Below are positions 51,570 to 62,000 of a DNA stretch of 64,000 bases, in pieces. The position numbers and the translations under genes are program-made. The DNA is from Acidiflorens sp963847715 (GTDB taxonomy: Bacteria; Acidobacteriota; Terriglobia; Terriglobales; Acidobacteriaceae): positions 1 through 64,000 of the forward strand of contig CAWKAZ010000018.1 in the NCBI GenBank assembly GCA_963847715.1, in the 5' to 3' direction. Within the stretch, counting starts at the first letter, position 1. The number at the start of each line of letters is the position of its first letter. The notes beneath the pieces are model-generated. The model did no database searches and was not told the origin of the DNA. It was given only the letters and a program-made list of their open reading frames with translations.

Positions 51570-53690
51570 ATGTCCTCTCGACGTAAGTTCCTGACTGAAG
51601 CCGGAACCTTGGCTGCGGGCGCTCTGGGCGCGGCCGCTTTGTCTGCGGCGGAAGAGAAGCCGAAATTATCCATAACCAAAACGGTCGACCTTTGCGGCCA
51701 GTGGCAGTTTCGCACCGACCCCACAGCCCTCGGTGAAACGCAGCACTGGCACGAGGCTAATTATTCCGCGAAGGAGTGGCAAAACAATGACTGGCAAAGC
51801 GTTGTTGTGCCCCATACCTGGCAGGTTGATGCGCGCTATGCGGATTATCGCGGCATCGCCTGGTATCTGCGGATCTTCGACGTTCCGATCGCCTGGCAGC
51901 AATCCGCGGTGCGGATCGAGTTTGAAGCTGTATTCCATACCGCGATGGTTTGGATCAATGGGAAGCAGGCCGGAGAACATGCCCGCAAGGGCTACACGGT
52001 TTTTACTTTCGACATCACGCAGTTTCTTCGTTGGGGCCAGCCCAATACGGTCACGGTGCGTGTGGATAGCGCCTTCAACGATCACATGCTGCCGAGAGGA
52101 CGTTCCAGCGATTGGGCTCATGATGGCGGAATCTTTCGTCCAGTCCAGTTGCTGGTCACGCCGAAGACTTTTGTCGAGCGTGTCGACGTTGAGGCGGTTC
52201 CCGATCTCACGAGCGGCGGCGGGAACCTCACCATCACTGCACACGTACGAAACACTGGTTCACGACAATGGAACGGACGGGCCTCGTTCCAGGTCGTAGA
52301 TCAGGAGACCGGACTTGTTGTTCTGACCAACTCAGAAGCCCCGGCTCTCTTCGTCGAAGTGGGAGGGGGACAGTCGACGCTCTATCGTGCGGTGCTGCCC
52401 CAGGCAAAGCTCTGGCACTTTGATCATCCCCATCTTTATCGTCTGAATTTCTCGATATCTAGCGAAGACGAATCACACCAGTTCTCGACGACGTTTGGGG
52501 TGCGAAAACTGGAAGTTAAAGACGGCAAATTTCACCTGAACGGAGAGCATGTCCGGCTGATGGGTGTGGAACGGATGGCGGGCAGCAATCCGGAATGTGG
52601 CATGGCTGAACCAGAAGAATGGATCAACCGCGACCATGACGACATGAAACATCTGAATTGCATCTTCACACGCGTCCATTGGCCGCAGGACAAGAGGGTG
52701 CTTGACTACTGCGATCGTCACGGCCTTTTGATGCAGGCCGAGGTTCCGGCTTGGGGCTATGACACGTTTCAAGGCATGAACGCGGGACCCGATGCCGACA
52801 TCATGCAAAACGGTCTGGATCAGCTGCGAGAGATGATCGCCCGCGACCGGAACCATCCCTCGCTTGTGGTTTGGGGTTTATGCAATGAAATCGCTGGCCA
52901 GAATCCTCCGGCCTATCAATTCGCCAAGCGCATGTTGGAGGAAGCGAAACAACTCGACCCAGGACGGCTCTGCTCTTACGCTTCAAATTCGTTGGGCGAG
53001 ACTCCAGAACGCGACGTAGCGGGACTGATGGATTTCATCGAAGTGAACGAATACTTCGGGAGTTGGGAACAAGGCCCGCCTGAGGCTGTAGGCAAACGTT
53101 TGGACGATATCCATGCCGCGTTTCCAGGCAAACCGGTGGTGATTTCAGAGTACGGATATTGCGCCTGCACCGAAGACCGACCCGAAGGCGACAGGCACAG
53201 GATCGACATCCTTCGATCCCATGATGCGGTCATCCGCTCCAGGGACTTCATCGGGGGCGCCATTTTCTTTTGCTACAACGACTACCGGACTCACGTGGGC
53301 GATCGCGGCGTCGGGGCGCTGAAGCAGCGTGTTCACGGGGTCGTGGATATCTTTGGTCGCCCAAAACCTTCCTACGAAATCTTGCGGCTGGAAACGAGTC
53401 CGATCGAATCAGTATCCGTTGAAAACGAGCTCAACGTGTTTCATCTTCTCATCCGCGTGCGGCGTGATATGCCGATGCACACGCTCCGTGGATACAGATT
53501 GCGCGGCGTCCTTTCCGGTGAAGGCAATATCCCCGTAGAGCAGCAGGAAGCAGACATCCCAGCGACCGCCCCGGGTGGCGAGGTAAAGATTGAACTCAAG
53601 TTTGGACAATCGGGAGTGCCGCCTCGGGTAAAGTTTGACGTGTTTCGGCCGCGTCGATTCTCGGCATTTTCTCTGGAGTGGGAGCCGTAA
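51570..53690 (+). CDS. Glycoside hydrolase family 2 (beta-galactosidase-like), TAT-exported
   Basis: From ATG 51570 the ~706-residue enzyme starts with a twin-arginine signal (SSRRKFLTEAGTLAAGALGA). It has the jelly-roll sugar-binding domain (KTVDLCGQWQFR), immunoglobulin-like domains and a TIM barrel with acid/base E440 in WGLCNEIAG and nucleophile E527 in VISEYGYC. It hydrolyses beta-galactosides or related beta-glycosides in the periplasm; beta-glucuronidase or mannosidase activity cannot be excluded. It opens the 51-63 kb glycoside locus. The upstream ATG 51531 would extend past the palindrome and is less likely. Confidence 0.87.
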   Translation: MSSRRKFLTEAGTLAAGALGAAALSAAEEKPKLSITKTVDLCGQWQFRTDPTALGETQHWHEANYSAKEWQNNDWQSVVVPHTWQVDARYADYRGIAWYLRIFDVPIAWQQSAVRIEFEAVFHTAMVWINGKQAGEHARKGYTVFTFDITQFLRWGQPNTVTVRVDSAFNDHMLPRGRSSDWAHDGGIFRPVQLLVTPKTFVERVDVEAVPDLTSGGGNLTITAHVRNTGSRQWNGRASFQVVDQETGLVVLTNSEAPALFVEVGGGQSTLYRAVLPQAKLWHFDHPHLYRLNFSISSEDESHQFSTTFGVRKLEVKDGKFHLNGEHVRLMGVERMAGSNPECGMAEPEEWINRDHDDMKHLNCIFTRVHWPQDKRVLDYCDRHGLLMQAEVPAWGYDTFQGMNAGPDADIMQNGLDQLREMIARDRNHPSLVVWGLCNEIAGQNPPAYQFAKRMLEEAKQLDPGRLCSYASNSLGETPERDVAGLMDFIEVNEYFGSWEQGPPEAVGKRLDDIHAAFPGKPVVISEYGYCACTEDRPEGDRHRIDILRSHDAVIRSRDFIGGAIFFCYNDYRTHVGDRGVGALKQRVHGVVDIFGRPKPSYEILRLETSPIESVSVENELNVFHLLIRVRRDMPMHTLRGYRLRGVLSGEGNIPVEQQEADIPATAPGGEVKIELKFGQSGVPPRVKFDVFRPRRFSAFSLEWEP

Positions 53691-53735
53691 AGAGGAATCA
53701 TTGGCAGCCGGACGACTGGCTCGCCTCCCTGCCGA

Positions 53736-54710
53736 TTATTTAGCGGGCGTAATCGTGATGTTCCGAAAAGCAACGTGTCCGGCTTCACTACCTTGCAGAT
53801 AGATCGGGCCGGGTAGTTCTTCGTGACTCTCCAAAGCTCCGCCGGTGATGCCTGGAATTTCCTGCTCCTTGATGATGGTCTGGCCGTTCTGTACGACGGT
53901 GACAACTCGTCCGACAAAAGTGATGTCGTAGGCCTGCCATTCTCCCGGCCGGCGCGGCTGCTCGGGTGCAGGCGCCAGGAATCCGTAGATACCCCCAGTG
54001 CGCATGGTCGGTCCCTCTGGCTCGGGATCGTCCTCGATCTGAAGTTCGTACCGGCCGCGCAGATAAACGCCGCTATTCGATCCTGTCGCGCAATTGAATT
54101 CTATGTGTAACTTGAAGTCTTCAAACTTGGCGTTGGTGATGAGTTCTGGACCATGTCCGGGACTTACCAGTGTTCCATTTTCGACCTTCCATGCTGCCGC
54201 CGACTTCGGATCGCTCGGCTTCCATCCGCTGAGATCTTTGCCGTTGAACAATGTGATGGGTGCGCCCCAGTTCGGTTCGGTCGTTCTCTTAAGCGATGGA
54301 GCCATTACGCCCGTCCATTGCCACGGAGTTCCATCTTGCCCCGTCGTGGTTCCTTGCAGCGTCTTCCCGACCAGTTTTCCCCGAAAGACCATGTCTTCTT
54401 TCCGGTCTTCTTCTTCCTTCGGAGAAACAAACGTGATGGCTCCACCAGGTAAGAGTTCAAATTTCGGCAGTGGCCGCGCGTGTCCCCAGCGGCTCACCAT
54501 CCGCGCCTTGAGTTGCTGATTTTCTTGGGTGATCTCTAACCACGATGGATATTCGCGATCGGGAGTTTTCAACGTCAGATCCCAACGTCCAACTAAAGAC
54601 TGGGCCGTGGACTCGGTCACTTCACCACTCTTCTGTTGGGAGTGCGCCTGCGCGGAAAACAGCAGTATCGACGCGGCCGCTAACCTGGACACTCTTTGCG
54701 TAAAATTCAT
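53736..54710 (-). CDS. DUF1080 protein (3-keto-disaccharide hydrolase/lyase-like)
   Basis: A ~324-residue exported protein from ATG 54710 (signal NFTQRVSRLAAASILLFSAQAHSQ, broken at its polar start). Residues ~25-130 form a small beta domain, and ~140-324 hold the concanavalin-like DUF1080 fold (LFNGKDLSGWKP ... LHIEFNCATGSNSGVYLRGRYE). Recent work ties DUF1080 proteins to cleavage of 3-keto-glycosides; that is family knowledge. It is followed on the same strand, upstream, by the TAT-exported Gfo/Idh/MocA gene (54772), which would supply the 3-keto substrate, so the pair fits oxidise-then-cleave glycoside breakdown. Confidence 0.83.
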   Translation of the reverse strand: MNFTQRVSRLAAASILLFSAQAHSQQKSGEVTESTAQSLVGRWDLTLKTPDREYPSWLEITQENQQLKARMVSRWGHARPLPKFELLPGGAITFVSPKEEEDRKEDMVFRGKLVGKTLQGTTTGQDGTPWQWTGVMAPSLKRTTEPNWGAPITLFNGKDLSGWKPSDPKSAAAWKVENGTLVSPGHGPELITNAKFEDFKLHIEFNCATGSNSGVYLRGRYELQIEDDPEPEGPTMRTGGIYGFLAPAPEQPRRPGEWQAYDITFVGRVVTVVQNGQTIIKEQEIPGITGGALESHEELPGPIYLQGSEAGHVAFRNITITPAK

Positions 54711-54771
54711 CTCTTGCCACCTCCGCATCGCCTGGGCGTGACACTGCAGAAAACTTGTCGGGTGTTAGGAC

Positions 54772-56118
54772 TTAATGCTTTGCGAGACCGCATCCCAATT
54801 GACCGGCTTCTTCCTGTAAGTAAGACTCGTTGGCCATGTGGCAGCCGAGAGCCGCGTTGTGTCCAAACACTGCATCCTGCAGCACCGGCTTGCGCGAGCG
54901 AACAGCCTCGAAGAAATTCCAGAGGTGAGGACGCAAATCGTCATAGTCGTTTCCCTTAAAAACCAGACTTTCGGGCGCGGGTTCTTGACCGGGTTTCGGA
55001 TCGTGCTCCTCGTGCCACTGCGCAAGATAAGGTGTCTTCAGGCGAGCGGGAAACGAACCCGAGTAATAGCTGGGAGCGAGATCCACACCGGGTTGCGGAG
55101 AATAGCTGAGGCCAAACTCCGTGAGTTCGATGAGTCCTTTGGACCCCATGAAGCGTGTAACTTCCGCCGTTTCCGTTCCCAGGCTCAAGCGCATGTAGAC
55201 GGGAACATTGGCGTATTCGAAGAGAACGGCGTGCACGTCGGGCGTATTGCGTCCATCCTTCCAGCGGTAAATTCCTCCAAAAGCCGAGACACGCTTGGGA
55301 ATTTCGTTGATTCCGAGAACGCGCTGCATTCCGCTGATCAGGTGCACGAGCAAGTCGCCGGCCACCCCGGTTCCGTATTCCTTCCAGCATCGCCAACGCG
55401 CAAACACAAGCGGGTCGAACGCTTTCTTCGGCGCCGTTCCGAGCCACGTATCCCAATCCAGATTTTCCGGAGACAAGTCCGGGGGCGGCGGATATTCCCA
55501 CGCGCCGGTGGGATCATTCCGTCCCAAGGTCGCTTCCACCAGGCTCAACTCGCCAATTGCGCCCTGCTCGTAGAGTTCGTTTGCTTTGGCGCAGAGAACG
55601 GAACTCGTCCGCTGCGCCCCAACCATGACGATGCGATCTGATCTCTTGGCAGCTTCGACCAGAGCGACGCCATCCGCGGGACTATGCGAGAACGGTTTTT
55701 CGCAGTACACATCCTTACCTGCTGCGATTGCGTCAACCACGATCTGCTTGTGCCAGTGGTCCGGCACGGCGACGATGATGGCGTCAATCTCCTTGTTATC
55801 GAGCAGTTCCTTGTACCGGCGCGTGGTCGGGACCGGCTTGCCGACGATTTCTCGGGCGAGTTCATGCCGGCCGTCGTAGAGATCGCAAGCGGCTGCACAT
55901 TCAACTCCCGGCAGCAGAATCGCGGTCGTTAGCAGATTGCTGCCTTCCATTCCCACGCCGACGATTCCGAAACGAACGCGATCGCTCGCGGCCATCGGCG
56001 TAGTTGCCGCAAACAGCGGGTCCGGACCGAGAAAGATGGCATTTGCAGTGATCGTTGCGCCTGCCGCTCCAGCGGTCGTCTGTAAGAACTCACGGCGTGA
56101 AAACCGAAGCTTTTTCAT
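54772..56118 (-). CDS. Gfo/Idh/MocA-family dehydrogenase, TAT-exported (glycoside 3-dehydrogenase candidate)
   Basis: The ~448-residue oxidoreductase starts at ATG 56118, with GGAGGAG upstream. A twin-arginine signal comes first (FSRREFLQTTAGAAGATITA), then a Rossmann fold (FGIVGVGMEGSN), AVPDHWHKQIVVDAI, and the catalytic EKPFSH. The sugar-binding C-terminal domain follows (WKEYGTGVAGDLLVHLISGMQ, shortened at its loops). Exported members with tightly held NAD(P) oxidise glycosides at C3. It is 61 bases upstream of DUF1080 in the same direction, consistent with a shared pathway with GH2, GH3 and the TonB receptor here. Confidence 0.85.
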   Translation of the reverse strand: MKKLRFSRREFLQTTAGAAGATITANAIFLGPDPLFAATTPMAASDRVRFGIVGVGMEGSNLLTTAILLPGVECAAACDLYDGRHELAREIVGKPVPTTRRYKELLDNKEIDAIIVAVPDHWHKQIVVDAIAAGKDVYCEKPFSHSPADGVALVEAAKRSDRIVMVGAQRTSSVLCAKANELYEQGAIGELSLVEATLGRNDPTGAWEYPPPPDLSPENLDWDTWLGTAPKKAFDPLVFARWRCWKEYGTGVAGDLLVHLISGMQRVLGINEIPKRVSAFGGIYRWKDGRNTPDVHAVLFEYANVPVYMRLSLGTETAEVTRFMGSKGLIELTEFGLSYSPQPGVDLAPSYYSGSFPARLKTPYLAQWHEEHDPKPGQEPAPESLVFKGNDYDDLRPHLWNFFEAVRSRKPVLQDAVFGHNAALGCHMANESYLQEEAGQLGCGLAKH

Positions 56119-56167
56119 GATGCGATCTCCTCCAAATACCGACAAAGCGGACTGCAAATGCTGGGGT

Positions 56168-58668
56168 TCAACGTGCTATTTTGCCGGCGAGTTCAGTCTG
56201 CGCGGAGGAACTCCCGACATAAACATTGAAGTCGCCTGCGTCCACGGTCCAGTCATGATTCTTGACGTTGTAGTAAGCGAATGCCCTGCGGTCGAGGGTG
56301 AGTGATACGCGCTGGGTTTCGCCGGCATTCAGTTGCACCTTCGTGAACCCTTTCAATTCCTTCACGGGTCGGGGAACTGTGGGATGCACTTCACCCACAT
56401 ACACTTCGGCAACTTCGGCGCCCGGGCGGCGCCCCGTGTTGGATACGTCGAAGCTGACGGTGACCTCTTGGCCGCCGGCAGGGGCAGGCGTGATGGAAAG
56501 ATTAGTGTAGGCAAACGTTGTGTATGAAAGTCCGAAACCGAATGGGAACAGAGGCTTGATTTCGGTTTCGTCGGAGTGACGATATCCGAGAAACACGCCT
56601 TCCGAGTAGACAACCTTTTTATCTCCGCCCTTCGGGTAGTAGTTGTCATGAACGACGTTGTCTTCCCAATGGCGCTCGAAAGAGACGGGCAGCTTGCCGG
56701 ACGGACTGTAGTCACCGAACAGCAACTGCGCCAGCGCCGTGCCTTGTTCCTGCCCGGCGTACCAGGATTCAAAGAACGCCGGTACATGGTCGAGCCATGC
56801 GTTTACGTCAACCGAGCCGCCGGAAGTGAGCACGACGATTGTGTTCTTGTTCGCGGCTGAGATTTGATTGATGAGTTCGTCCTGTGCCGGGGGAAGCTGA
56901 AAAGTGCGGTCTGCACCCTCGCCCTCGCTGTCAGAATCGAAGCCCACCGCCAGCACCACCGCATCCACCTTGGACGCCAGCACTTTCGCGGTGGCTGCGA
57001 CCACCGCTTCCGGACGCACGATGCCCACTCTTACACTCGGACCTCCCCAGCTCCAATGTACGCTGTACTCAAAGCGAATCTTATGCGGCCCAGCCGCGAT
57101 CGGCAGACGTTTCTGGCTGACCTGTGCGATCGATAGTTCCCAGCTATCGATGACAAGCTTGTCGTCAACGTAGAGGCGGTATCCTCCGCCCTCGCCGGGA
57201 CCCTGCACAAAGATGACGTGCTCGCCAGGATTGCTGGGCGTGAAATATCCCGACCAGCGGGCGGACACTTCGTTTTGATTGACACCGTCGCCCAGCGAGC
57301 GATCAGCATTGATGTGCTGATCGGTACGGTGGACCGAAGGGTAGCCGCCTAATTTGATGTTGTTGAACGCCTCAAACTTGAGGCCCGGTTCTTTGCCCGC
57401 CGCATCGACAGAAAAAACTGTCATGTCGGCCAGGTCGCTGAGCGAAGGAATTCCGCGATCGTAATAGACGGTTGCGCCGCGGCCAAGGTAGCCGGTCAGG
57501 CCTTCCAGATAGCTCACCGCAGTGAAGGGACGCACACCTGCACTGCCGCCAGCGACTACTGGAGCGGGATAGGCATCGGGTCCGATCACGGCAATCGACT
57601 TGATCTTAGTTTTGTCGAGCGGCAGAAGACTTGCCGTCATTCTTAAGCAGCACCATGCCCGAGCGCGCCGCCTCGAGCGCGACTTCTCGGCCCGTCTGGC
57701 TGTCGAGCGATACCGACAAATCCGTCTGCTCGCGATCGAGCCAGCCGAAGCGAATCGCAGTCCGCAGGATGCGGCGGACTTTGTCGTCAATCGTGGCTTC
57801 GCTGACCTTGCCCGATTTTACGGCGGGCAACAGGTTAGCGCGGTTCATGAATTTTCCCGCGGGCATTTCCAGATCGAGCCCGCCGTTGGCCGCGGCCACG
57901 CCATCGTAGGTCGCATCCCAGTCGGACATGACGATACCTTCGAACCCCCAATCCTTCTTCAAAATTTCGTTGTTCAGATGACCGTTTTGCGTTGCGTGCT
58001 CGCCGTTGATGAGGTTGTAGGAATCCATGAAAGCGCCGACATGCGCTTCTCTTCACCGCGGCCTCAAACGTGGGTAGGTAGATCTCGCGCATGGTGCGCT
58101 CGTCGATGATGGAATCGGCGTCGTGGCGCAGAAATTCCTGGTTGTTGCCCATGAAGTGCTTAATGGTCGCGCTCACGCCCTGGCTCTGCATGCCTTCGAT
58201 GTACGCTACGGCGGTGCGGGCAGGCGAGGAATGGATCTTCGCCGAAGTACTCAAAATTTCGTGCCGCACATCGGAGCGCGGTAAATGTTGACGCCCGGCC
58301 CCAGCATGAAGTGGACGCCGCGGGCACGCGCGTCCTGACCGACTACTGTTCCCATGCGCTTTGCGAGGTCCCGATCCCATGTCGCAGCTAGACCGATGCC
58401 GCCGAACGTCGTGGAAGGCCCATAGTTGCGGACACCGAATGGACCGTCGGCCATTTTTAGTGGAGGCAAACCAATGTGCTTGATCTCGCGAATGTAGAAG
58501 TCATTCAACTCCGCCGATGAGATCGATTTTTTCTTCGAGCGACAGCTGTTTGAGCATCGCATCCGCACGCGCTTCGATGGCAGGAGTGGAAGGTGAAGGC
58601 GTTTGAGCCCGGACGGCAAGGGGGGCGACGCTGACAAAAATCAATAGGAATAACTTTCTCTTCACCAT
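56168..58668 (-). pseudogene. GH3 beta-glucosidase with PA14 insert, broken by five +1 frameshifts
   Basis: Stitching frames gives one ~830-residue exported enzyme. ATG 58668 begins MVKRKLFLLIFVSVAPLAVRA; then come DFYIREIKHIGLPPLKMADGP, TIKHFMGNNQEF, nucleophile Asp in IVMSDWDATYDG, a PA14 domain (RWSGYFTPSNPGEHVIFV) and a C-terminal fibronectin-III-like domain ending near 56170. Five one-base insertions (coding strand) break it: near 58507 (GAGTTGAATGAC), 58255 (AATTTTGAG), 58222 (GCCTGCC), 58047 (AGAGAAGCG) and 57630 (AAGTCTTCT). Removing each base restores exact family sequence with no other damage, so the event is recent or technical. It is divergent from the TonB receptor at 59039. Confidence 0.82.
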
Positions 58669-58760
58669 TGGCCTCCAAACCAGCTGCTTGCTGCTCGAAG
58701 CGAGTGACGATCTCGCTCCGGCAAGCCCTGAGCGAGAGAGGATAGCATTTTAGTAGATTT

Positions 58761-58778
58761 CACTAAAGCGCTTTAGTG
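58761..58778. promoter_or_regulatory. LacI-type operator CACTAAAGCGCTTTAGTG (perfect palindrome)
   Basis: An 18-base perfect inverted repeat, extendable to 20 (58760-58779), with the central CG typical of LacI/GalR operators. It sits where a GH3 -35 would lie (TTTAGT, then TATCCT 17 bases on). Repression of GH3 is the likely use. Confidence 0.65.
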
Positions 58779-58878
58779 ACTACGGCCAAATCCTTGTCTC
58801 TTCAACCCGCATTTCTTGAGAAACGCCATTTGAAATGGGACGGCGATCACCCCGGGAAAATTCCAAAATTTGTGTCCG

Positions 58879-58892
58879 CTCAAGCGCTTTAG
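58879..58892. promoter_or_regulatory. Second LacI-type operator CTCAAGCGCTTTAG
   Basis: It shares the AAGCGCTT core with the first site (58882-58889), is about 120 bases away, and lies some 30 bases before the receptor -35. Paired operators suggest DNA looping or dual control of the divergent genes. No LacI gene is in the window. Confidence 0.55.
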
Positions 58893-59038
58893 CTCAACAC
58901 AAAAGCGGTTTTGCACTTTCCTCTTGACATCCGCAGGGTAGTGGTTTTGTATTAGCGAACGCGAAGGTGTTTGAAATGCTGGTTTTCGGGTCTGTGGAAG
59001 ACCACTAAGCCAGAACCGCGGTAACAGGAGGCGCCTTG

Positions 59039-62000
59039 ATGCGCATTGCACGGTGTTCGTGGGTTGTCGGCGGATTTCTCTCCTTGCTGATGGCTGGGAC
59101 TGCCATGGCGCAGTCGGATCGCGGAGCCATAGCCGGTTCGGTGCAAGATAGCAGTGGCGCGGCGGTGTCGGGCGCGGCGATCACGATCAAGGGAGCCGAC
59201 ACCGGTAGCGTGTACAAGGCCGTATCCAGTGGTTCCGGTTCGTATCGTGTCAATGACCTCGCAATCGGACGTTACGACGTGACCGTAGAGGCCACGGGCT
59301 TCAAGATGTCCCTGCAAAAGGGAGTCCTGATCGAAATCAACACGGTTTCTGCTCTCAATATCACCCTGCAACCTGGCGATGTGAAAGAGGAAGTGACGGT
59401 TTTGGCCGATGCTCCCACCATCCAGACCGAGAGTTCCGAAATTGGCACGGTCGTAGGTGACAAGCAGATTCACGAGCTGCCGCTGATGTTGAACACCACA
59501 GGTCAGAGTGGTGGAGTTCGATCGCCCGAGACCTTCATCTTCTTGACGCCCGGAACAGCGGGCCAAGGCACTGTGGGTGACCACTCTTCGGCTGGTATTT
59601 ATGAAACAAAAATTTCGGGAGGCCAGAACTTTGGTTCCGAGATCCTCCTCGACGGCGCCAGCACGCAGCGTTCGGATTCCGGTACCGCCTTTGATCAAAC
59701 CGCGCCCTCGGTTGAAGCACTGACCGAGTTCAAGGTCACGACCGCTACGCCATCGGCTGAATTTGGGCATACATCCGGAGGGGTTGAGAGCTTCACAACG
59801 AAGTCGGGGACAAACAGGTACCACGGAAGCCTCTTTGAACTGTTCCATAACGAAGCCATGAATGCCCGGCCGTGGGCGTGCTGCGGGCCAGTGATAAAAG
59901 TACCGCGCGACCGACAGAACGATTTCGGCGGTGCCCTGGGCGGGCCAGTGCGGATTCCGCACCTATACGACGGTCGCGACAAGACTTTCTTCTTCTTCAC
60001 TTGGGAACAGTACCGCAATCGTGTGGGTCTACAGAACGACATCCTCACTCTGCCGACAATGGCTGAGCGGGGCGGGGATTTTTCGGCCCTCTTGGGAGCG
60101 GGGACTGGCGTTATCAACCCGTGCAACGGGCAGGAGATTGTGCAAGGCCAGATATTTGACCCTTCGACCACACAGGTAGTCGGTGGGCAAACCTGTCGTC
60201 TGCCCTTCGCAGGGAACAAGATTACAAATCTGAGCCCCGTGGCACAGAAGATACTGAGCTACCTGCCACCAACCAATCTCCCCGGTTTACCTGCATCGAA
60301 CGGTGCACCCGGTGTGATGCAGAACTATCAAAATCCCGCGGGTACAACTCCAAAGGTAATCACACAAACCAGTTTCCGAATCGACGAGAATCTGACTAAT
60401 AAGAGCAAGATGTTTTTTTCGTACCACAGTCGCGAGCAGAACATTCTGAACAGCGGCAACTTTGATCTGCCCGCGCCGCTCACGCCGAGCACTTACTTTA
60501 ACGACTACTTCACTCACTATCTTCGCTACGGGTGGGATTATCTCGCGACCCCGACCATACTGAACCACCTCACGGTTGGATTCAATCGCGTCTGGACGGC
60601 GAGCGTGGCGCCGAGTGTAGACGGATCCAACTGGCCGAGCGTCCTCGGCATCTCCGGTGCGAGCGGTCCGACGTTTCCACAGCTTCAATTTAACGGCGCT
60701 CAATACGGAATCAGCTACAGCCAATACAGCGACAACAACTTCAGTCTTCAGATTCCGAACGCGCTGGTCGTAGCCGATAGCGTTTCCTGGACGCACGGCC
60801 GCCACTCGCTCAAGTTTGGCTTTGATTGGCGCTCGTATCAATACTCGCTTGAAAGCACCGGGCAGCAATCGCCCGCGTATGTGTTCAACAGCAGGGAGAC
60901 TCAGTTTGCCCCGACCAGCCAGAACTCCAGCGCCGGCACCACGGGCGACTCGATAGCCAGTTTCCTGCTCGGCTTACCCGACCAGGAATCTTTAACAGTG
61001 TCTTCGCATTTCTCACGCTGGGGGCAAAACTATTACGCTGCTTTCGTGCAGGACGATTTGAAGGCGCGTCGGAACCTCACGTTAAACTTGGGTCTGCGCT
61101 GGGATATCAATACGCCGCGCCATGAAGCAACCGGAGCCCAGTCGGTTCTTTCGTTGACCGCCACGAATCCGGCGTCGCCAAGCCAGCCCGGTGCTCTGAT
61201 TTACGGAAAGAGCGCGACTGGGGCGCAGACATACTACAAGGCCTTTGGTCCACGTATCGGGTTTGCATACTCCCCGGATCGCATTCCCAACACGGTGTTC
61301 CGCGGCGCATATAGCATCTACTATGCTCCGCTCAGCTACTCCGATTTCGGAGGCAACCTCGCCAGCGGTACGACTGCAAGTCCGAATTTCCAAAGCGCGG
61401 ATCAATTCACGCCAGCGCCGTCGTTCGATGCAGGATTCCCGTCCTATACGCCGCCCAGCAACACAAAAGACCCGACACTGCTAACATTCACTCAGAGCAA
61501 TCCCAATTATGTCGCGCCGGGTTATGGCAAGCCTGCGATGGTTCAGAACTGGGACTTCCAGATCCAACATCAGATCGCTCCGGACTTGATCATGAGCATT
61601 GGGTACGTTGGCCAGCACGCTACTCGTTTGCTCTCAAACCTAGCCCAGGTCAACACTCCGAATCCTCAGTACAACTATCTCGGGCCGGCATTGGCCTACC
61701 GCGTTGACGGCACCGACGGAAACGGTGGCCCGGCGATTCTGGCCGGGCTGGGAAAGACGGTTCCAGCGTGGTTTGTCCCGGGATGGGGCAGCTCCAACGC
61801 GACGATCGGGCAGTTGTTGCGCCCGTTTCCTCAGTACTGGAATATCACGTCCAGTTGCTGCCTGGAGAACCTTGGGCAATCCACTTACAACGCTCTGCAA
61901 GCCACTTTAGAGCGCCGTTTTCGGAATGGATTGAACCTGCTGGCGTCGTACACGTTCTCGAAGACTCTCACCGACGCCGATACCTCTTTCCCGACTGAAA

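Larger units (their letters stand above)
58669..59038. promoter_or_regulatory. Divergent promoter region of GH3 and TonB receptor
   Basis: The 370-base region is gene-free. For the receptor, TTGACA (58924-58929) N17 TTGTAT (58947-58952) is a good sigma70 promoter, with AGGAGG at 59026-59031. For GH3, a possible promoter overlaps the perfect palindrome at 58761-58778. Two AAGCGCTT operators flank the region (separate entries). Confidence 0.6.
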
